Assembly (NCBI GenBank): GCA_018057825.1
Contig: JAGPCY010000002.1
Span: forward strand, 186,001-250,000
Direction of reading: 5' to 3'
From: Kofleriaceae bacterium
GTDB taxonomy: Bacteria > Myxococcota_A > Polyangia > Haliangiales > Haliangiaceae
Length of the DNA stretch: 64,000 bases
Made by a program: the position numbers and the translations under genes. Within the stretch, counting starts at the first letter, position 1; the number at the start of each line of letters is the position of its first letter. The notes below the pieces were generated by a model that saw nothing but the letters and a program-made list of their open reading frames with translations, was not told the origin of the DNA and did not search any database. Below are positions 1 through 10,216 of this stretch, piece after piece.

Positions 1-233
<233 letters not shown>

Positions 234-254
234 GGGAAGATCCGGGCGGAGCGG

Positions 255-260
255 CGTTGT
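255..260 (+). promoter_or_regulatory. Candidate -10-position element CGTTGT, 6 nt before start
   Basis: CGTTGT lies exactly 6 nt before the ATG at 267. The identical hexamer at the identical distance precedes the other DUF4157 gene (start 4779, minus strand), and both are preceded by a GGGCGG-type stretch. It departs from TANNNT and could be a dedicated promoter or a coincidence. Confidence 0.35.
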
Positions 261-266
261 GGGGCC

Positions 267-2993
267 ATGGACCTGTGGCCATGGCTGGCGCGCGCGGCGG
301 TGATCGCCGCTGGTGACGACGACGTCGCGAGCGTTGCCCCGGGCAAGCGGACGGTGACGGAGCGCCTGGAGCCGCGGCGGGGCTCGCGGGGAACGGCGGT
401 GCAGCGACGGGTGACGGCGCCCGGGGTGGCCGGCGGCGCGGCGGCGCTGGCGAGCGACGACCCGTTCTTCTTCGCCGAGGCCGGCGTGGCCGGGCCGGGG
501 GAGCCGTTGCCCTTCGCGGCCGAGCTCGGGCGGGCCTTCGGTGGTCACGATCTCTCGGGCGTGCGCGCGCACGTCGGCGGCGCGGCGACAGCGGCGGCGG
601 GCGCGCTCGGGGCGCGGGGCTACGCTCTCGGCGACGCGGTGGCCTTCGCGGCATCACCGGACCTGCATCTGGTGGCCCACGAGGTCGCGCATGTCCTGCA
701 GCAGCGCGGCGGCGTGGCCCTGGCCGGTGGCCTCGGTCAGGCCGACGATCCCTACGAGCGCCACGCCGATCAGATCGCCGACGCGGTCGTGCGCGGCGAG
801 TCGGTCGAGGCCCTGGTGGCCGCGGGGCCGCGCGGCGCGAGCGCGGCCGGGCCGGCGCTCCAGCGCCAGCAGCATCCCGGCGGTGGCACGACCAGCGCGA
901 CGACCGTCAGCGCGGCCGGCAGCCCGGCGGCGCAGCTCGCGGCGCGGCTGCGCGCGCTGCCCGGGCCCGCCGACGAGCCGACCGCGCGCCGGTTCCTCGA
1001 CGACCTGCGCGCGCTGGCGCCGGTGACCGCGCCGGCCGACGCCGCGGCCTTGCGCGCCGCGGTCGACGCGCGCTTGACCGGCGACGCGCGCTGGCGCGCG
1101 ACCCAGCTCATCCAGCACGGCCCCGAGGCGCAGTGGCCGCCGCACCTGCGGCGCAACAACGTCGCGATCGCCGACGCCGCGCGGGTCGCGGCCCGCGACG
1201 GTCGCCCGCCGGCCGAGGTCGCCGATCTGCTGCGGCCGCTCAACCCGACGGCGCAGCGACAGATCCTGCGCTCGTGGGGCAGCGAGGGTGGGGCGTGGCG
1301 GCCGCCGCGGCCGAACGATCCCGCGACCGGCCAGCCGATGACCCTGGGCCGCTACCTCGAGGAGATCCGCGCGGCGTTGACCGGACCGTCCTTCGCGCCG
1401 GCCGAGGCCGCCCACGCGGCGCCGATCCTCGACCTCGACCTGCGCATCCCGCCGAGAGGCGGGACACCCGCGCACCCGGACCAGGAGGCCGCGGTCTACG
1501 AGTACTTCCGCGAGCTGTACGCGGCGCGCGGCTTCGAGTTCGTCGAGACGCCAGCCAACGCTGCGTCGCCGACCTTGAACGTGTGCAACGTGCGCCGCTT
1601 CGATCTGACCAGCAGCGCGACCGCGCCGACCGGAGGCCGCCGCACGGTCCGCGAGATGAACGGCCAGCTCTTCCGGATCTGGCGCGATGGCGATGGCACG
1701 CGCCACGTCCGTCGCTACGAGTGGTCGACCACCGGGCCCGGCGGGCACAAGCAGGGTGACGTCCGCCACCACCGCGATCGCCTCCTGCGGGGCGCCGGTC
1801 AGGCCACCGAGGTCGGCGATCACCGCGGCGTGGCGGCGACGACCCAGACCGGCGCCGCCGACGCGGTCGCCGAGGCCGAGGCCGCCGCCCAGGTCGCCAC
1901 GACCGAGGCCGAGGCTGCCGCGCGCAGCTCGGAGACCCGAGGCGGGGCCGCCGCCACTCTGGCCCAGGCCGAGACCGCGATGGCCTCGGCGCGCCGCGCG
2001 TTTCGCCTGGCCGAGCTAGCGCCAACGGTCGGCGTGCGCCGAAACGCGCGCGGCCGCGTTCCCGCTCCCGATCCCGAGCACGTCCGGCGCGCGGCCGCGG
2101 CGCGCGAGGTCGCCACCGACGCCTTCGCGCGCGCCCGCGACGCCTGGGTGATCGCGCACTATCAAGCGAGCTCCAATCGCGAGGACGACAGCTTCGCGGC
2201 GCTGCGCGCTGCGCGCGCGACCCTGGCCGGGCTGCCGTCCGACGCGCCGGCCGGTGAGCGCGCCGCCGCCGAGGCCGCGGTAGCCACCGCCGCGCGCGAC
2301 TACCAGCGGGCCCGCGCCGCCAACAACCGCGGCGCCAACGAGGGCAACACCGGCGCGATGTCCGAGACCAACGGCGTCGCGTGGCTGCAGGAGGGGCAAT
2401 ACCGCGCCGAGCGTCGTCGGGTCGGCGAACACTGGCGCTACGCGGTCAACGGCGGCGGCTCGGGGCGCCGCGATCTCAGCGGCTACGCGCCGGTCGATCG
2501 CGACTACAACGCCAACGGCGTGATCGATCCCGGCGAGCGCGAGATCCCCGCGACCTCGATCGGCTCGGGCGTGCAGATCCATCAGGGCAGTAACCCAACC
2601 GCGTCGATCGGCTGTCAGGTCAGCCCGCAGTTCGATCGCCTCGACGACGCGGTCCAGCACTCCGCCGATGACTCGGGCTTCGCCTTCGTGCTGGTCGAGG
2701 CCGAGCACATGATCCCGTGGACCGGCCCGCCGGCGCCCGGGGCCCGCGGCGCCGCGGAGGCCGCCGTCGGCGCGACCCGGGGTGGTGCCATCGCGCCCCG
2801 GCGTAGGCGGGCCCCGACCTCGGCCGACGCAGGGCCGACCTGCGAGGAGCCGCCGGCGGAGTCGTCGTCGGCGCACGCGACGCCGGGCCCGGGCGCGCCC
2901 GGCGAGGGCGGCGCCGCTGTGGCGGTCGACCGCGAGGGCGGCGGTGGGTTCGACGGCGGTGGGATCGACGGTGGAGGGATCGACGCGTCGTAG
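267..2993 (+). CDS. DUF4157 (eCIS-core) protein with C-terminal Cys-His domain
   Basis: This 908-residue protein begins with the PGKRT motif (residues 25-29) common at the N terminus of DUF4157 proteins. The DUF4157 metallopeptidase-like domain follows, with HEVAH at 138-142 and a downstream ERHAD segment. Such domains are typical of cargo for, or proteins associated with, extracellular contractile injection systems. The middle is an Ala/Glu-rich helical region (roughly 515-690). Near the C terminus is IHQGSN...SIGCQV with His772 and Cys783, reminiscent of L,D-transpeptidase (YkuD-like) His/Cys active sites but with shorter spacing, so that assignment is tentative. The tail is Gly/Asp-rich and the stop is followed directly by a hexamer array. 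No baseplate, sheath or tube genes are nearby. The ATG at 267 keeps the PGKRT motif. Confidence 0.85.
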   Translation: MDLWPWLARAAVIAAGDDDVASVAPGKRTVTERLEPRRGSRGTAVQRRVTAPGVAGGAAALASDDPFFFAEAGVAGPGEPLPFAAELGRAFGGHDLSGVRAHVGGAATAAAGALGARGYALGDAVAFAASPDLHLVAHEVAHVLQQRGGVALAGGLGQADDPYERHADQIADAVVRGESVEALVAAGPRGASAAGPALQRQQHPGGGTTSATTVSAAGSPAAQLAARLRALPGPADEPTARRFLDDLRALAPVTAPADAAALRAAVDARLTGDARWRATQLIQHGPEAQWPPHLRRNNVAIADAARVAARDGRPPAEVADLLRPLNPTAQRQILRSWGSEGGAWRPPRPNDPATGQPMTLGRYLEEIRAALTGPSFAPAEAAHAAPILDLDLRIPPRGGTPAHPDQEAAVYEYFRELYAARGFEFVETPANAASPTLNVCNVRRFDLTSSATAPTGGRRTVREMNGQLFRIWRDGDGTRHVRRYEWSTTGPGGHKQGDVRHHRDRLLRGAGQATEVGDHRGVAATTQTGAADAVAEAEAAAQVATTEAEAAARSSETRGGAAATLAQAETAMASARRAFRLAELAPTVGVRRNARGRVPAPDPEHVRRAAAAREVATDAFARARDAWVIAHYQASSNREDDSFAALRAARATLAGLPSDAPAGERAAAEAAVATAARDYQRARAANNRGANEGNTGAMSETNGVAWLQEGQYRAERRRVGEHWRYAVNGGGSGRRDLSGYAPVDRDYNANGVIDPGEREIPATSIGSGVQIHQGSNPTASIGCQVSPQFDRLDDAVQHSADDSGFAFVLVEAEHMIPWTGPPAPGARGAAEAAVGATRGGAIAPRRRRAPTSADAGPTCEEPPAESSSAHATPGPGAPGEGGAAVAVDREGGGGFDGGGIDGGGIDAS

Positions 2994-3120
<127 letters not shown>

Positions 3121-3132
3121 GATGAACCCTCG

Positions 3133-4779
3133 CTACGGCGAGCTCGGCACGCGCTCGCCGTCGACGTCGTCGAGGGCGCGGCCCAGATTGTCGCGCAGCA
3201 TCTCATCGTGATGGTTGCGGGAGGTGCGGATCACGTACTGCGCGCGGAGCGCCTCGCCGAGGGTGGGTGCGCCGCCGCCGAGCTGGAGCAGCTCCGCGCG
3301 GTGGCGGGTGAACCAGTCGTCGCGTCGGGGCAAGAGGCCGCGGACCGGTTGCCACATCGGCTCGCCGTTCGCGTCGCGCCGCTGGTGCGCGTCGGCGCCG
3401 CGGCCCTCCATGATCGGCTGTCGCCGATCCTCATGAACCCGGTGATACGTGCCCGAGTGATCGTAGGTCGCGACGAGCTGCGCGCCGTGACCGGCCAGCC
3501 ACTGCTGCCGCGCCGCCGGCGTGGGCAGTCGACGCAGGACGCCGAGGTCGGTGTCGAGGCTGCGCTCGAGCCAGTGGCCGACCCGCTGCAGCTCGCCAGC
3601 GTTGTTGATGGCGTCGAACAGGAGCAGCGGTCGCAGCCGGCCGGGGTCACCACCGGCGCGCGCGTGGGCGACAGCGCTCGCGCCGCCACCGCTGTGGCCC
3701 GAGACGATGGTCCGGCGCAGGCGTCCGAGGTCGACGCCGGGCAGTCGCACGAGCACCTCGCGGACGAAGGCGTCGAGGTCCGAGACGCCGAACTGCGAGA
3801 TCCCATTCGCGGCTGGCGAGCCCTGGGGCAAGATCGCGATCAGGTTGCGACCGCTGCGCTGCACCTGGGCCTCGACCCGGTCGAACACCTCGTCGCGCAC
3901 GGTGCCCTGGGGCTGGGTATGGTGGCGCTGCGCGGTCTCGCGGTAGCCGACGTTGTTGCCGTGGAAGTGCACCACCACGTCGAAGGGCGCGCGGCCGGCG
4001 AAGCGGCTCGGCACCACCGCGATCGCGCGGCCGAGGCCCGCTGGATCGCGCACCGACTCGGCGGTGTCGGGGTGCCGCGCCGGGCCCGGTGGCCGCAGGG
4101 TGCGCAGGCCCTCGAGGGCGTGGCGGGTCGCGCCCTCCGACGGGCGGCGGTCGCCGCGATTGAGGCCCAGCGCGCCGCCGGGCTGGTCCCAGCGGCGCAC
4201 GGTCTGGCGCTCGGCGTTCGGCGCCGCGCTCGGGGGACGCTGCGCGGGCTCGGTGGTCGCGCCGGGTCGGCGGGCGACGAAGCGCTCGGCGAAGGCGTCG
4301 GCGTCGCGCTCCTCGGCGCTGTCGGCCACGCCCACGGTCAGGCCCGCCGAGGACGCCGGCTGCACCGTGTGCGCGATCTCGTGGGCGATCAGCCGGCGCC
4401 CGTCGACGGACTCGGGGTCGTAGGCGCCGGCCGCGAAGCCGACGTCGACCCCGACCGCGAAGGCCCGCGCCGCGAGCACGTCGGCGGCCTCGGCCGCGGC
4501 GCCGTCGGTGTGCAGGCGAACCGCGCCCAGGTCGACGCCCAGCGCGGCCTCGAGCTCGACGCGCAGCCGGGCCGGCAGGGGCTGGCCGGGCCCGAGGCCC
4601 GCCACGGCGTCGGCGGCGGCGAGGTCGTCGATCGCGGCGTCGCTGTGTCGCCACCGTCGGATCTCGCTGACGGTGCGCGGGACCTTGCCCGGGGTGCCCC
4701 CGCGCGGCCTCCGACCCGCGGGACGGCTGCCCTCGTCGAGGGCGAGCGCTAGCTCATGATCGGGGCGGTGGAGCTTCAC
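3133..4779 (-). CDS. DUF4157 (eCIS-core) protein fused to alpha/beta hydrolase
   Basis: This 548-residue protein starts at GTG 4779. A TPGKVPR motif near residue 30 is followed by a DUF4157 domain with HEIAH at 133-137 and the ERDADAFAE segment downstream. After a Pro-rich linker the C-terminal half (about 250-548) looks like an alpha/beta hydrolase. It has HFHGNN as an oxyanion-type loop and GHSGGG as the nucleophile elbow, with Ser363 as the predicted nucleophile. A lipase/esterase toxin or effector is a reasonable inference. The gene converges on the other DUF4157 gene across the repeat array and shares its CGTTGT-N6-start arrangement. No secretion machinery is encoded nearby. Confidence 0.85.
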   Translation of the reverse strand: MKLHRPDHELALALDEGSRPAGRRPRGGTPGKVPRTVSEIRRWRHSDAAIDDLAAADAVAGLGPGQPLPARLRVELEAALGVDLGAVRLHTDGAAAEAADVLAARAFAVGVDVGFAAGAYDPESVDGRRLIAHEIAHTVQPASSAGLTVGVADSAEERDADAFAERFVARRPGATTEPAQRPPSAAPNAERQTVRRWDQPGGALGLNRGDRRPSEGATRHALEGLRTLRPPGPARHPDTAESVRDPAGLGRAIAVVPSRFAGRAPFDVVVHFHGNNVGYRETAQRHHTQPQGTVRDEVFDRVEAQVQRSGRNLIAILPQGSPAANGISQFGVSDLDAFVREVLVRLPGVDLGRLRRTIVSGHSGGGASAVAHARAGGDPGRLRPLLLFDAINNAGELQRVGHWLERSLDTDLGVLRRLPTPAARQQWLAGHGAQLVATYDHSGTYHRVHEDRRQPIMEGRGADAHQRRDANGEPMWQPVRGLLPRRDDWFTRHRAELLQLGGGAPTLGEALRAQYVIRTSRNHHDEMLRDNLGRALDDVDGERVPSSP

Positions 4780-4785
4780 CTCGAG

Positions 4786-4791
4786 ACAACG
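4786..4791 (-). promoter_or_regulatory. Candidate -10-position element CGTTGT, 6 nt before start
   Basis: On the minus strand CGTTGT ends 6 nt before GTG 4779, mirroring the element upstream of the ATG at 267. Confidence 0.35.
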
Positions 4792-4815
4792 CGCCGCCCG
4801 CGCGATCTTCCGCGC

Positions 4816-5625
4816 TCAGCCGATCGCCTGGTCGATCGCCGCGTCCAGCCGCGCGCGCAGCTCGGCTGGCGGCTCCGGCGCCGGCAGCCCGCCGTAGATC
4901 GCCGCGATGTCGCGCTGGGGCGCGTCGTCGGCGCCTGGGCCCGCGCCGTAGCGGCCATAGGGCGACGGCGGCCGGCGCAACGACACCGCGCCGCCGACCG
5001 GTGGCGTCGGCGGTGGGATGAAGCCCTTGCGCAGCGCGGTCCCGACCCGGGCCGGGCAGCGGCACGGGTTCATCGGGTCGACGTGCTCGCAGCGCGGCGC
5101 CAGGTAGTCGCCGATCTTCTGGCGCGCCCGCGACAGCCGCACGCGGTACGCGCTGACCGTGACCCCGAGCGCGGCCGCGGCGTCATCGTCGCCGAGCTTC
5201 AAGATCTGCGCGGCGATGAACGCGGCGCGCTCGCCGGGGCCGAGGCAGTTGATCACGCTGGTCATGCAGCCCTGCTTGAGATCCCACAAGAGCAGGTCGC
5301 GCTGCGGATCCGACAGCGAGCGCACGACGTCGGTGCGGGTGGCCTCGTTGCGCAGGGTCTCGTCGAGGATGTCGAAGTTCACCTCCGGGCTACGCGACAA
5401 CCGCTCGGCCGCGACCGCCATCGCCAGCTTGAGCAGGTGCAGCTCGGCCTCGCGGTCGTCGGGCGGCACGCCGTCGAGGTCGACCCAGGCCCGGGCGAAG
5501 GTGTCCTCGACCACGCGGCCGGCCCGCCGCTCGTCCATCGCCATGCGGAACGCGAAGTTGTAGAGCCGCCCCAGGTGCGTCGCCACCAGCGCGCGCGCCC
5601 GCTGTCGTCGCGCTTGGGCACCCAC
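4816..5625 (-). CDS. ECF-type sigma factor with Cys-rich C-terminal extension
   Basis: The 269-residue product has region 2 features near the N terminus (LYNFAFRMAMDE, then VEDTFARAW) and a region 4 helix-turn-helix (DDDAAAALGVTVSAYRVRLSRARQ). A C-terminal extension of about 95 residues follows, with the motif CEHVDPMNPCRC and then a Pro/Gly-rich tail. No anti-sigma gene lies beside it. ECF groups with C-terminal extensions are often controlled by the extension, so a zinc- or redox-sensing role for the Cys/His cluster is possible but inferred. Start GTG 5625 is supported by a TAACAT element 8 nt upstream. It is transcribed divergently from the small lipoprotein at 5650. Confidence 0.8.
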   Translation of the reverse strand: MGAQARRQRARALVATHLGRLYNFAFRMAMDERRAGRVVEDTFARAWVDLDGVPPDDREAELHLLKLAMAVAAERLSRSPEVNFDILDETLRNEATRTDVVRSLSDPQRDLLLWDLKQGCMTSVINCLGPGERAAFIAAQILKLGDDDAAAALGVTVSAYRVRLSRARQKIGDYLAPRCEHVDPMNPCRCPARVGTALRKGFIPPPTPPVGGAVSLRRPPSPYGRYGAGPGADDAPQRDIAAIYGGLPAPEPPAELRARLDAAIDQAIG

Positions 5626-5633
5626 GGTCGTTC

Positions 5634-5639
5634 ATGTTA
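5634..5639 (-). promoter_or_regulatory. -10 element TAACAT, divergent promoter core
   Basis: TAACAT on the minus strand lies 8 nt before GTG 5625. The opposite strand of nearly the same bases reads TGTTAC (5635-5640), 9 nt before ATG 5650. The two divergent genes may therefore share overlapping -10 sequences and compete for polymerase. Confidence 0.5.
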
Positions 5640-5649
5640 CCACGGCCCC

Positions 5650-6016
5650 ATGGCTCGATGGACCGCCCGGCTCGCCGCCCTCGCCGCCCTCGTGGCCGGC
5701 GCGTGCTCCGCCGAGGACGGTCACCCGCCGCTGGCGCGGATCGAGCTGACCCCCGGGGCCATCCTCGAGAACGACGGCTTCCAGACCGAGGTCACCCTCG
5801 ACGCCACCACCTCGGCCGATCCGATCGACGACCCGGCCGGGACCGCGCCGCTGACCTATGCCTGGACGATCACCGGCGACGAGGTCCGCTTCGAACGCGG
5901 TCGGGCCACCTCGCCCACGCCGGTGGTGCGGTTCCGCGGCGACCGCCCGGCGACCATCGAGCTGACCGTCACCGACGCCGACGGCGCGACCGCCTCCGCG
6001 GTCGCCCACCTCCAGC

Positions 6017-6030
<14 letters not shown>
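5650..6030 (+). CDS. Small PKD-like lipoprotein
   Basis: This 126-residue protein has a Sec signal ending in a lipobox (LVAGAC), so it is predicted to be lipid-anchored. The mature part resembles a single PKD/Ig-like beta-sandwich: an opening LARIELTPG strand, LTYAWTITGDE in the middle and TIELTVTDADGATAS near the end, all typical of PKD domains. It has no catalytic signature. It is divergent from the ECF sigma gene and its last 14 bases overlap the 3' end of the convergent adenosine deaminase gene. A structural or binding role at the cell surface is the most that can be inferred. Confidence 0.8.
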
Positions 6031-7168
<1,138 letters not shown>

Positions 7169-7174
7169 CGACGG

Positions 7175-7180
7175 ATTGTC
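7175..7180 (-). promoter_or_regulatory. -10-like GACAAT, 6 nt before add start
   Basis: GACAAT on the minus strand ends exactly 6 nt before ATG 7168, which would place transcription initiation at or next to the start codon. Confidence 0.5.
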
Positions 7181-7236
7181 GATCCGGGTCGGGGGCGGCG
7201 CAAGCGCGGCCTCGGCGATCGTCGGGGCGGTGCGAC

Positions 7237-8193
7237 CTACGCGGCGCGGGCCCGGGCGGCGCGCTCGAGGCGATCGAGGACGTCGCCGGCGATGTTGCGG
7301 CCGTCGAGGTCAGTGATGTGGCGGACCCCGGTCGGCGAGGTGATGTTGATCTCGGTCAGGCGGCCGCCGATCACGTCGATGCCGACCAGGAGCTGGCCGT
7401 GGGCCCGCAGGGTCGGCGCGATCGCGGCGATGATCGCGCGGTCGTCGGCGTCGATCGTGGTCTTGACCGCGCGCCCACCGACGTGGAGGTTGCCGCGGGC
7501 CTCGTTGCGGCCCGGGACCCGCAGCACCGCGCCCAGCGGCTCGCCGTCGAACAACAGGATCCGCTTGTCGCCGTCGACCGCCTCGGGCAGGTACTTCTGG
7601 GCCATGGTCCAGCGCGCGCCGGCGCCGGTCGAGGTCTCGTAGATCGACGACGCGTTGGGATCGCCGTCGCGCACCACGAACACGCCCAGGCCGCCGAAGC
7701 CGTCGACCGGCTTGACCACGATCGCGCCGCCTTGCTCGCGCTGGAAGCTGGCCAGGCGGGCGGTGTCGCGGGTGACGATGGTCGGCGGGGTCAGCTCGGG
7801 GAAGCGCAGGACCGCCAGGTGTTCGTTCAGCTCGCGCAGCCCGCGCGGGTCGTTGACCAGGAGGGTCTTGCCGCGGGCCTGCTCGAGGATCCAGGTCGCG
7901 TGCAGGTAGGTGACGTCGACCGGCGGATCCTTGCGCATGAGCACCGCGTCGAAGGACTCGAGGGGGATCGCGGTGCGCGGCTCGACCGCGAAGGCCTCGC
8001 GCGGGGTGTCGGCGCGGCGCACCCGCGTGAGCTGAGCGGCGGCGATCGGATCGTCGTGCTCGAGGCCGAGGTGATCGACCTGACAGGTCCACACCTCGTG
8101 CTGGCGATCGCTGGCCTCGACCATGAGCGCGTAGGACGTGTCGCCGGCGAGGGAGAGTCGGTCGAGAGGGTCGACGATGAACAGGAACCGCAC
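7237..8193 (-). CDS. gshB: Glutathione synthetase (ATP-grasp)
   Basis: The 318-residue protein joins gamma-glutamylcysteine and glycine using ATP, the last step of glutathione synthesis. It opens with FLFIVDPLDRL, matching the GshB N terminus. Later come LMRKDPPVD, VVKPVDGFGGLGV (ATP-grasp lysine and glycine loop) and DVIGGRLTEINITSPTG, the metal-binding and substrate region. Length equals the usual 315-320 residues. Two GTG codons are possible starts, 8199 and 8193. A TACAGT element lies directly against the first but exactly 6 nt from the second, matching the spacing at many other genes here, so 8193 is chosen. An open frame continues far upstream but is a composition artefact. Confidence 0.93.
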   Translation of the reverse strand: MRFLFIVDPLDRLSLAGDTSYALMVEASDRQHEVWTCQVDHLGLEHDDPIAAAQLTRVRRADTPREAFAVEPRTAIPLESFDAVLMRKDPPVDVTYLHATWILEQARGKTLLVNDPRGLRELNEHLAVLRFPELTPPTIVTRDTARLASFQREQGGAIVVKPVDGFGGLGVFVVRDGDPNASSIYETSTGAGARWTMAQKYLPEAVDGDKRILLFDGEPLGAVLRVPGRNEARGNLHVGGRAVKTTIDADDRAIIAAIAPTLRAHGQLLVGIDVIGGRLTEINITSPTGVRHITDLDGRNIAGDVLDRLERAARARAA

Positions 8194-8199
8194 GCGCAC

Positions 8200-8205
8200 A
8201 CTGTA
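8200..8205 (-). promoter_or_regulatory. -10 element TACAGT that decides the gshB start
   Basis: TACAGT on the minus strand ends 6 nt before GTG 8193 and abuts GTG 8199. Only the 8193 start leaves the usual 6-nt discriminator seen at other genes in the window. Confidence 0.55.
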
Positions 8206-8322
8206 GCGGAGAAGCGGCGCCCACACCTCCGTGCACCGGCCTACCACCCGGGGCCGGTGCATCGTGGGTAGCGATCGGGCAGCGATGGCGGCGCGCGCTC
8301 GCGTCGCGCCGCGCGACTGATC

Positions 8323-8328
8323 TACGAT
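8323..8328 (+). promoter_or_regulatory. -10 element TACGAT, 6 nt before start
   Basis: TACGAT ends 6 nt before ATG 8335; there is no Shine-Dalgarno sequence. A leaderless transcript is inferred. Confidence 0.55.
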
Positions 8329-8334
8329 GGGCGG

Positions 8335-10050
8335 ATGCGCGTTCCTGCCGTCGACGTGACCGTCAAGACGCGCTTCGCCGAGGCGGCGGCGCTGTTGCAG
8401 GTGGTCAGCGCGGGCATCGAGCGCGGCGCGCTGCGGTTGCCGGGCCGGTTGCCGTGTGGGCGGACCTTCGAGATCGCGCTCCTGACGGCGTCCGGGGAGC
8501 TGGCGATCCGCGGCACCGCCGAGGCCATCCGGGTCGACGGCGACGCCACGCTGGTGCGGTTCCTGTCGGCCAGCGACGACGGCTCGGACCGCGACGCCTG
8601 GGTCGATCTCGACGACGCGGTGGTGACGGTCGCGCCGACGATGGCGGCGCCCACGACGGCGGCCGCCGGCGCGCTCAGGCCGCGGCTGCGCGACCGCGGC
8701 GACTGGGTCGGCGCCCATGGCACGCCGACGCCGACCTCGGTCCCGTTGCCGACGCCGCGCGTCGCGGCCCCGCCGATCCCACCCTTGCCACCGGCGCGCT
8801 CCCGGGCTGCGGCCTCGCCGAGCGAGCTGCCCGCGCTGGCGCCGCCGGCGCGGGGGCCGGTGGGCTCGATGCCGCTGCCGCGGGTCGACCTCGCGCCGCC
8901 CGACGTCGCGCCGCCCGAGGCCACGCCGCCCGAGGTCGCGCCGCCCGAGGTCGCGCCGCCCGAGATCGGCGCCCGCGAGGTGCCGCCACCGCTGACGGCG
9001 AGCGCCGCGCCCGAACCGCCGCGCTCGGCGCCGGGCGCGACCGCGCCACCGCCGATGATGGCGATGTGGCCGGGGCCGACCGGGTACTACCTGGCGCCGG
9101 CGCCGTTCGATCCACAGGCCCGCCTGCGGCCGACGACGTTGCCGCCCGGCTGGGGCGCGGAGCAGGGCCGCATGTGGATCCCGGTGGTCGATCCGGCGGC
9201 GATGCCGGTGGTGGCCGCGCCGGCCCCCGCGGCTCCGAGCGTCGCGCCGGCGCCGCCGACCCGGGCGGCGCGCGGGCTGCTCGCGGCGTCGATCGTGATC
9301 GCCGCGGCGGGCGCCGCGGTGGCGGTGAGCGCGGTCTGGTGGGCCCGCTCGGTGTCGGCTCAGCGCGCGGCGCCGCCGGCGAGCGCGGCGGCACCTGCGG
9401 TCGCCGGAGCGGCGGGGGCGGCGGCGGCGGTCGCCGCGGTGGTTCCGGTGACGGCCCCTGCGCCGGTCGCGCCGTCCGTCGAGCCTGCGCCTGCGCCGGT
9501 CGCGCCGTCCGTCGAGCCTGCGCCTGCGCCGGTCGCGCCGTCCGTCGAGCCTGCGCCTGCGCCGGTCGCGCCGTCCGTCGAGCCCACCGCCGCCGCGGCG
9601 CTGGCGCCCACCGTCGAGCCCTCCGCTGCGGCCGCGCCGACGCGGTGCCGCCTGGCGATCACGACCAACGCCGATCGCGTCGCGATCTACGTCGACGGGC
9701 GGCTGCGCGGTCAGGCCCCGGCCACCGTCGACGTGCCCTGCCACGGCGAGCTCGCCCTGCGCCACCCGCGCTACCAGGAGCAGGTCCGCACCCTCGCCCT
9801 CGCCGGCGACGACGCGCTCCACGTCGTGCTCGCGCGGCCGCGGGCGCAGCTCCGGGTCGTGACCCGGCCCACCGGCGCCACCGTCAAGCTGGGCGGTCGC
9901 GTCGTCGGACGCACGCCGCTGACCGCGCCGGTCGATGGCTTCGAGCGCGCCAGCGTCACCCTCAGCGCGCCGGGCTACGCCACCGAGACCCGCGCGGCGT
10001 ACGTCAAGGGCGGGACGACGGTGCTCGCGGTGACGCTCAAACGGCCGTGA
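8335..10050 (+). CDS. PilZ-like / transmembrane / PEGA-domain protein
   Basis: This 571-residue protein has an N-terminal region of about 100 residues resembling a PilZ domain (possible cyclic-di-GMP binding, although the RxxxR motif is not clear). A long Pro/Ala/Glu-rich linker with short PPEVA repeats follows. One transmembrane helix (GLLAASIVIAAAGAAVAVSAVWW, near residues 322-344) comes next, then a linker of 11-residue VAPSVEP-type repeats. The C-terminal part has two tandem PEGA-like beta domains (each with a DGR/GGR turn, VPCHGELALRHPRY and DGFERASVTLSAPGY). The likely topology is a cytoplasmic sensor with periplasmic PEGA domains that bind wall or surface structures. Function is unknown. 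Confidence 0.75.
   Translation: MRVPAVDVTVKTRFAEAAALLQVVSAGIERGALRLPGRLPCGRTFEIALLTASGELAIRGTAEAIRVDGDATLVRFLSASDDGSDRDAWVDLDDAVVTVAPTMAAPTTAAAGALRPRLRDRGDWVGAHGTPTPTSVPLPTPRVAAPPIPPLPPARSRAAASPSELPALAPPARGPVGSMPLPRVDLAPPDVAPPEATPPEVAPPEVAPPEIGAREVPPPLTASAAPEPPRSAPGATAPPPMMAMWPGPTGYYLAPAPFDPQARLRPTTLPPGWGAEQGRMWIPVVDPAAMPVVAAPAPAAPSVAPAPPTRAARGLLAASIVIAAAGAAVAVSAVWWARSVSAQRAAPPASAAAPAVAGAAGAAAAVAAVVPVTAPAPVAPSVEPAPAPVAPSVEPAPAPVAPSVEPAPAPVAPSVEPTAAAALAPTVEPSAAAAPTRCRLAITTNADRVAIYVDGRLRGQAPATVDVPCHGELALRHPRYQEQVRTLALAGDDALHVVLARPRAQLRVVTRPTGATVKLGGRVVGRTPLTAPVDGFERASVTLSAPGYATETRAAYVKGGTTVLAVTLKRP
9460..9591 (+). repeat. 33-bp in-frame tandem repeat
   Basis: About four near-identical 33-bp units encode the 11-residue PVAPSVEPAPA-type repeat in the periplasmic linker of the PEGA protein. 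The near-perfect DNA identity suggests recent slippage or expansion. Confidence 0.9.
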
Positions 10051-10204
10051 CGCTCGCGCTGGCGACTCGAGTTGCCGGCGACTCGGGTAGCCAGCGAGGC
10101 GAGAACTGTGAGGCGGCTTGCGCGCCGCGCACGAGCGACACGCTGACGCGCCGTCGCGACGAGGATGTTGCCGAGTCGCGCTTGTCTCGCCGCGCGCTGG
10201 GGCG

Positions 10205-10210
10205 TACTAG
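10205..10210 (+). promoter_or_regulatory. -10-like TACTAG, 6 nt before start
   Basis: TACTAG ends 6 nt before ATG 10217. The last base deviates from TANNNT, so support is mainly positional. Confidence 0.35.
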
Positions 10211-10216
10211 CCGGGC

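Noticed and set aside
7237..9822. An 861-codon open frame extending upstream of glutathione synthetase
   Set aside because: Only the first 318 codons from GTG 8193 have GshB homology. The rest is the antisense shadow of the PEGA gene, made of Arg/Asp/Gly-rich repeats.
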